From Saccharomonospora marina XMU15 (lineage in GTDB: Bacteria; Actinomycetota; Actinomycetes; Mycobacteriales; Pseudonocardiaceae): a DNA stretch of 64,000 nucleotides. The DNA lies in the NCBI RefSeq assembly GCF_000244955.1, contig NZ_CM001439.1, positions 3,390,385 through 3,454,384 of the forward strand, in the 5' to 3' direction. The stretch's first letter is position 1. Every line of letters starts with the position of its first letter. Position numbers and translations under genes: made by a program. This document shows, in pieces, positions 58,402 to 64,000 of the stretch. The notes below the pieces were generated by a model that did not search any database, was not told where the DNA came from, and saw nothing but the letters and a program-made list of their open reading frames with translations.

Positions 58402-59304
58402 CGGTTCACCCGCGTTGCACGGGTCGCTCGTCACCGCGGACCTGAGCAGTTCCAGCGCCCGCACCGTCGCCGGATGCCCGGCGACGGCATCCCTGACCGC
58501 CACGCACACCCTCCGCACCACAGCCGGCTCTACCACCGGCCTGGCGACCAGCCCCTCAGGCAGCCGACCGATGCCCAGCCCCGGAACGACCGTGATCCCG
58601 ATGCCGGTGCCGGCGAAGGTGATGGCCGTGCGGTAATCGTGCGTCTCCACGGTGAACCGGGGACAGAACCCCGCCTCGGCGCACGCGGACAGCAACACCT
58701 GGCGGCACGGTCCGTCCTGGGGTTCGTTGTCGATCCAGCCACGCTCGGCCAGCGCCGCCAGCGGCACCCGCGCCATCCCGGCCAGCGGGTCGGCTTCGGG
58801 GACGACGACGAAGTACGGGTCCTGCGCGAGCACGCACGCCCGGGACGGGTCGGCGGGCCGCCCCGGGCTTTCGATGAACAGCGCGAGGTCGGCGTCGGCC
58901 CGCTCCGGATCGGCCGGCTCGGCAAGGCGAAGATCGATTCGCAACCGCGGGAACTCCGCGAGCAGTGTGGCGACCACAGGGGGAAGCCAGGTGGCCCCCG
59001 CCGAAGCGGGATAACCGATGGAGAGGCTGCCGGTCCTGCCGTCGCGCAGATCCCTGACCAACCCCTCCACCCGGCTCATCGCCTGGAACAGCGGTTCGGC
59101 CTCGGCGGCGAGTACCCGCGCGGCCGCCGTCGGTTCGATCCCCCTGCCCGCCCGCTCCACCAGCCGCAGTCCCGTCTCCCGCTGCAGCGACGTCAACTGC
59201 TGGCTCACCGCGGAAGGCGTGTAGTCCAAGACGGCGGCGGCCGCGCGGATCGATCCCTTCGCGACGACGGTGCGCAACACGTGCAAGCGGGGAACGTCGA
59301 GCAT
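58390..59304 (-). CDS. LysR-family transcriptional regulator
   Basis: 304 residues. N-terminal HTH with LHVLRTVVAKGSIRAAAAVL and TPSAVSQQLTSLQRETGLRL; the effector domain follows (GSLSIGYPASAGATWLPPVV to AGTGIGITVVPGLGIGRLP). Divergent from an EamA exporter, which it probably controls. An imperfect inverted repeat (CGGATAT, 6 bases, ATATTCG) at 59330-59349 in the gap is a plausible binding site. Confidence 0.9.
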   Translation of the reverse strand: MLDVPRLHVLRTVVAKGSIRAAAAVLDYTPSAVSQQLTSLQRETGLRLVERAGRGIEPTAAARVLAAEAEPLFQAMSRVEGLVRDLRDGRTGSLSIGYPASAGATWLPPVVATLLAEFPRLRIDLRLAEPADPERADADLALFIESPGRPADPSRACVLAQDPYFVVVPEADPLAGMARVPLAALAERGWIDNEPQDGPCRQVLLSACAEAGFCPRFTVETHDYRTAITFAGTGIGITVVPGLGIGRLPEGLVARPVVEPAVVRRVCVAVRDAVAGHPATVRALELLRSAVTSDPCNAGEPLAR

Positions 59305-59329
59305 CCGCCAAATGTACAGCAGCGCTTAA

Positions 59330-59349
59330 CGGATATGGAGAAATATTCG
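59330..59349. promoter_or_regulatory. Candidate LysR binding site
   Basis: CGGATAT (59330-59336) and ATATTCG (59343-59349) are inverted with one mismatch and a 6-base spacer, in an AT-rich pocket of the 82-base gap between the divergent LysR and EamA genes. Confidence 0.4.
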
Positions 59350-59386
59350 CTTGTCCTGACCTGTCGTGGCTGGTGAGGATGGCGGC

Positions 59387-60304
59387 ATGACCCGATCGCT
59401 GCCCGTTTCCGACCCGGATCCCGTGGTCTCGCCGAACGAACGACGCAAAGCCGCCGTGGCCGCCACCGTCACCGTGGTGCTGTGGGCGTCCGCGTTCGTC
59501 GCCATCCGGGGGATCGGGCACGCGTTCTCCCCCGCGCCGCTGGCGCTGCTCCGGCTGGCCGTCGCGACGGCCGCGCTCGCCGTGCTGGTACCGCTCAGCT
59601 ACCGGCGACTGCCCCGGCTGCCCACCTCGTGGCGTTCCCTCGTGCTGGTCGCCGCCTACGGGGTGCTGTGGCTGGCCGGTTACACGGTGGCCCTCAACGC
59701 CGCCGAGCAGCACCTTGACGCGGGCACCGCCGCGTTACTGGTCAACCTCGCGCCGCTGCTGATCGCCTTCGGTGCCGGAATGCTGCTCGGAGAGAGCCGC
59801 CCGCGCACGCTCGTCGTCGGCTCCCTCGTCGCGCTCGCCGGAATCGCCGTGATCAGCATGGACTCCGGCGGCGGGGGCGACTGGCTCGGCGTGGGGCTGT
59901 GCCTGCTGGCCGCGCTGCTGTACGCCGCGGGCGTGCTGATCCAGAAAGTGGCGCTGCGCAGCGTGGACGGTGCCGCCGTGACCTTGCTGGGCTGCGCGCT
60001 CGGCACCGCCGCGTTGCTGCCGTGGACCCCGCAACTCGTCGGTGAACTGGCCACGGCCTCACCCGGCGCGCTCGCGGGCGGCATCTACCTCGGGCTGTTC
60101 CCCACCGCCATCGGCTTCAGTACCTGGGCATACGCCCTGCGCCGCACCGATGCGGGAAAGATGAGCGCCACAACCTACGCCGTGCCCGCCGTTTCGGTGC
60201 TGCTGTCGTGGCTGCTGCTCAGCGAGGTCCCCACCGGCTACGGGCTCGCGGGCGGCGCGCTGTGCCTGGCGGGCGTCGCCATCGCCAGGCGGCGAACGCG
60301 CTGA
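59387..60304 (+). CDS. EamA-family (DMT) transporter
   Basis: 305 residues with ten hydrophobic segments in two EamA repeats: VTVVLWASAFVAIRGIGHAF with the conserved Pro-rich loop SPAPLALLRLAVA, and AALLYAAGVLIQKVALRSV; FPTAIGFSTWAYALRRTDAG is the second-repeat signature. Likely a metabolite exporter. ATG 59387 has GAGGA at 7 bases; GTG 59366 is an alternative. Likely controlled by the divergent LysR protein. Confidence 0.88.
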   Translation: MTRSLPVSDPDPVVSPNERRKAAVAATVTVVLWASAFVAIRGIGHAFSPAPLALLRLAVATAALAVLVPLSYRRLPRLPTSWRSLVLVAAYGVLWLAGYTVALNAAEQHLDAGTAALLVNLAPLLIAFGAGMLLGESRPRTLVVGSLVALAGIAVISMDSGGGGDWLGVGLCLLAALLYAAGVLIQKVALRSVDGAAVTLLGCALGTAALLPWTPQLVGELATASPGALAGGIYLGLFPTAIGFSTWAYALRRTDAGKMSATTYAVPAVSVLLSWLLLSEVPTGYGLAGGALCLAGVAIARRRTR

Positions 60305-60321
60305 TCCCCCGTGGCGCGCGG

Positions 60322-60789
60322 CTACTCCCCGCGTGCCTGCCGGTGGAGTTTGCGCAGCGCACGCACGGCCTCCACCGCGCGTTCCCTGTCGACGGCCTGG
60401 ACGGCCAGCACCGAGTGGTACTCGAAGTCGGGCAACTCCAGCCGCGCGAACGAGGCACCGTCGGGGAAGCTCACCGAAAGCACCTCGTTCCAGGAGAAGT
60501 ACTTGGTGGTCAGCACGTTGCGCACCTCGATGCCGTCGGCGTCGGCACGGGCACGCGGCAACGCGAACACCAGCGAGGCCGCCGCCAGCACCACGCCGAC
60601 ACCGATCATCGCCACCTGATCGCTGACGTGGAAGATCACTCCGGTGTCGGAGGTGCGCAGCAGCACGCCGACCGTCACGAACACCGCCAGCAGCACCACG
60701 GCGACGAACACCGCCATCCACACCACGCGCCGTGGCCGCAGCACGATGCCCCCGCCCGGCTCCGCCCGCCTGCCGGTCACCTTGCCCAT
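60322..60789 (-). CDS. PH-domain membrane protein (Rv1417-like)
   Basis: 155 residues with two transmembrane helices (VVWMAVFVAVVLLAVFVTVG, VAMIGVGVVLAAASLVFAL) followed by a bacterial PH-like domain (ADGIEVRNVLTTKYFSWNEV, ERAVEAVRALRKLH). The conserved place directly after ribH matches mycobacterial Rv1417. Role unknown. Ends 17 bases from the convergent EamA gene. Confidence 0.82.
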   Translation of the reverse strand: MGKVTGRRAEPGGGIVLRPRRVVWMAVFVAVVLLAVFVTVGVLLRTSDTGVIFHVSDQVAMIGVGVVLAAASLVFALPRARADADGIEVRNVLTTKYFSWNEVLSVSFPDGASFARLELPDFEYHSVLAVQAVDRERAVEAVRALRKLHRQARGE

Positions 60790-60843
60790 CCAGAAACCCC
60801 TTGAAAGCCCATTCGAACAGCCCGTCCGAAGTTCACCGAACCC

Positions 60844-62635
<1,792 letters not shown>

Positions 62636-62637
62636 GG

Positions 62638-63264
62638 TCACGCGTCCTCCTTGCCCACACCATTGTCCACCGAGGCACCCCGAAGGTGGACGCCGGCCAG
62701 TTTCTCGACGTACTTGGCCAGCACATCGACCTCGAGATTGACCCGGTCGCCCGGTTCGGCACGACCCAGCGTGGTCAGCCGCAGCGTGGTGGGGATCAGC
62801 GCCACCGTGAACTCCTCCGCCGTCACCCCCGCCACGGTCAGCGAGATGCCGTCCACGGCGATGGAGCCCTTCTCCACGATGTAGCGCCCCAGCTCGGGCG
62901 GGAACGCGAAGTGGGTGAGCCCTTCCGGTTCCCGGGAAAGGAACACCGCGGTGCCGTCGACATGGCCCTGCATGACGTGCCCGCCGAACCGGCCGTCGGC
63001 GGGCATCGCCCGCTCCAGGTTCACCAGCCTGCCCGGTTCGACCTTGTCCAGGCTGGTGCGCCGCAGCGTCTCGGCCACCACGTCCACGGTGAAGTCGCCG
63101 CCGGAGACGTCGACCACGGTCAGGCACACGCCGTTCACGGCGATGGAGTCGCCATGGTGGGCGTCGCCGGCCACCACCGGCCCGCGCACGGTGAGGCGGG
63201 TGGCGTCACCTCGCCGCTCGACGCCGACGACCTCGCCGAGCTCCTCAACAATGCCGGTGAACAC
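62638..63264 (-). CDS. ribE: Riboflavin synthase (alpha subunit)
   Basis: 208 residues made of two homologous lumazine-binding barrels: [32 protein letters not shown] and [13 protein letters not shown] in the first, [19 protein letters not shown] in the second. Dismutates two lumazines to riboflavin. GTG start shares one base with the ribD TAG stop. Confidence 0.95.
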   Translation of the reverse strand: MFTGIVEELGEVVGVERRGDATRLTVRGPVVAGDAHHGDSIAVNGVCLTVVDVSGGDFTVDVVAETLRRTSLDKVEPGRLVNLERAMPADGRFGGHVMQGHVDGTAVFLSREPEGLTHFAFPPELGRYIVEKGSIAVDGISLTVAGVTAEEFTVALIPTTLRLTTLGRAEPGDRVNLEVDVLAKYVEKLAGVHLRGASVDNGVGKEDA

Positions 63265-64000
63265 TAGCCGCCTCCTTGCCCCGTGGCCGGGACCGCCGAG
63301 ATCCGCACATCCCTACCAGTCATGGTGACCCCTTCGACCCGCCATTGGTGCGCTTCGGTGATCGTCGACACGCCCGAGGGTCCGAGCGCGACCGGCCCCT
63401 GCCCGAGCAGGATCGGCGCGACGTAGGCCACGATCCGGTCCACCGCGCCTGCCCGCACGAAGGCGCCCGCCAGCGTGGGACCGCCCTCCAGCAGCACGTC
63501 CACCACGTCGCGTTCGGCGAGCAGGGCGAGCACCTGCCGGGGGTCGCGGGTGCGTGCCCGCAGCGTCGGCGCCGCATCGTCGAGCACCCTGGCTGAGTCG
63601 CCGATCTCCCCCGTGCCCACCACCACTCGCAACGGCCGTCGGGAGGCGAGTTCGCCCTCGGATGTGCGGACGGTCAGCCACGGGTCGTCCGCGCGCACGG
63701 TGCCGGTGCCCACCACGATCGCGTCGGCCGCGGCACGCATGGCGTGCACCTCGGCGCGCGACCGCGGGCCGGAGATCCATCTGCTGGTGCGGTCGGCCGC
63801 GGCGACGCGGCCGTCGAGGCTCGCCGCGTACTTCCAGGTCACGTGCGGGCGGCCGGTGCGGGTGACGTGCAGCCACGCCCGAAGCGGGCCACCGCTGACC
63901 TGATCGGCGAGCAACCCCTCGGCCACGTCCACGCCGGACGAGCGCAGCACCTCGCCGCCGCCCGCGCCCAGCGGGTGCGGGTCGGCCACGGCGAAGCGCA
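63264..64000 (-). CDS. ribD: RibD, deaminase/reductase of riboflavin synthesis (5' part outside window)
   Basis: The open frame continues past the window edge: the visible 245 residues run from RFAVADPHPLGAGGG, the end of the deaminase domain, through the reductase domain (VTWKYAASLDGRVAAADRTS, DAIVVGTGTVRADDPWLTVR, VDVLLEGGPTLAGAFV). The deaminase zinc motifs lie outside. Any FMN riboswitch would be upstream of this gene, beyond position 64000. First visible gene of ribD-ribE-ribBA-ribH-PH. Confidence 0.93.
   Translation of the reverse strand, partial: RFAVADPHPLGAGGGEVLRSSGVDVAEGLLADQVSGGPLRAWLHVTRTGRPHVTWKYAASLDGRVAAADRTSRWISGPRSRAEVHAMRAAADAIVVGTGTVRADDPWLTVRTSEGELASRRPLRVVVGTGEIGDSARVLDDAAPTLRARTRDPRQVLALLAERDVVDVLLEGGPTLAGAFVRAGAVDRIVAYVAPILLGQGPVALGPSGVSTITEAHQWRVEGVTMTGRDVRISAVPATGQGGG

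Noticed and set aside
64000-64000. FMN riboswitch for the rib operon
   Set aside because: It would lie upstream of ribD, whose 5' part is outside the window; nothing can be said from this sequence.

Overview
The window is high-GC, densely coded chromosomal DNA of an actinobacterium. Gene content and order match the block that runs from ribD to sufT in mycobacteria (ribD-ribE-ribBA-ribH, uvrC-rapZ-yvcK-whiA, gap-pgk-tpiA-secG, pgl-opcA-zwf-tal-tkt, ctaB, qor, ctaA, ABC pair, mptB, sufR-B-D-C-S-U-T). RbpA, WhiA, F420-dependent and type VII secretion features, XRE/DUF5753 regulators and an MptB-type mannosyltransferase all point to Actinomycetota. The extra genes and the intein-free SufB suggest a Pseudonocardiaceae-like organism (Saccharomonospora/Amycolatopsis/Prauserella type); that assignment is inference from gene families, not a search. 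Most genes in runs overlap by 4 bases (ATGA or GTGA) or sit a few bases apart, so translational coupling is the rule. No rRNA, tRNA, CRISPR array, transposase or phage gene was seen.

Layout. 1-1.65 kb: the end of a NarL-type two-component pair. 1.8-8.2 kb: the complete SUF iron-sulfur assembly operon with its repressor SufR and a recognisable SufR operator. 8.3-12.8 kb, divergent: mptB (lipomannan mannosyltransferase), an ABC exporter pair and heme A synthase. 12.9-18.8 kb: an acyl-CoA desaturase, then an opposite-strand accessory run (DMT-like transporter, VC0807-like membrane protein, a PAP2 phosphatase fused to a degenerate acyltransferase, a small unknown protein, an ATP-grasp ligase), separated by a 21-bp-period inverted repeat field. 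19-24.2 kb: quinone oxidoreductase, FKBP lipoprotein, a HelD/HelR RNA-polymerase recycling ATPase and ctaB. 24.4-26.9 kb: an XRE/DUF5753 + DUF6879 + small-protein regulatory module with a divergent unknown gene and a strong palindromic operator.

27-35.5 kb: the pentose phosphate operon tkt-tal-pgi-zwf-opcA-pgl. Between zwf and opcA a 78-bp unit containing the opcA start context and a hairpin is repeated three times. 35.6-40.3 kb: an orphan sensor kinase, then rbpA followed by a type VII secretion substrate locus (DUF6346-like membrane protein, YbaB/EbfC protein, EspC-like protein, WXG-type 403-residue protein). 40.3-43.6 kb: the glycolytic gap-pgk-tpiA genes and secG.

43.9-51.8 kb: a LysE transporter, then a carotenoid operon crtB-crtYc-crtYd-crtT-crtU whose gene set matches aromatic carotenoid (isorenieratene) synthesis as in Streptomyces griseus, plus a Rieske protein, an F420-linked oxidoreductase and glucosyl-3-phosphoglycerate synthase. 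51.9-56.8 kb: whiA-yvcK-rapZ-uvrC. 56.9-64 kb: a HAD hydrolase, exonuclease III, a LysR regulator with a divergent EamA exporter, a PH-domain protein and the riboflavin operon, with ribD cut by the window end.

The most unusual signals are non-coding: the zwf-opcA 78-bp repeats, the 13.9-14.1 kb inverted field of 21-bp units, the 26.1 kb operator pair, a palindrome shared between two distant promoters (1.73 kb and 57.57 kb), and 9-bp-type microrepeats expanding disordered segments of several unrelated conserved proteins.
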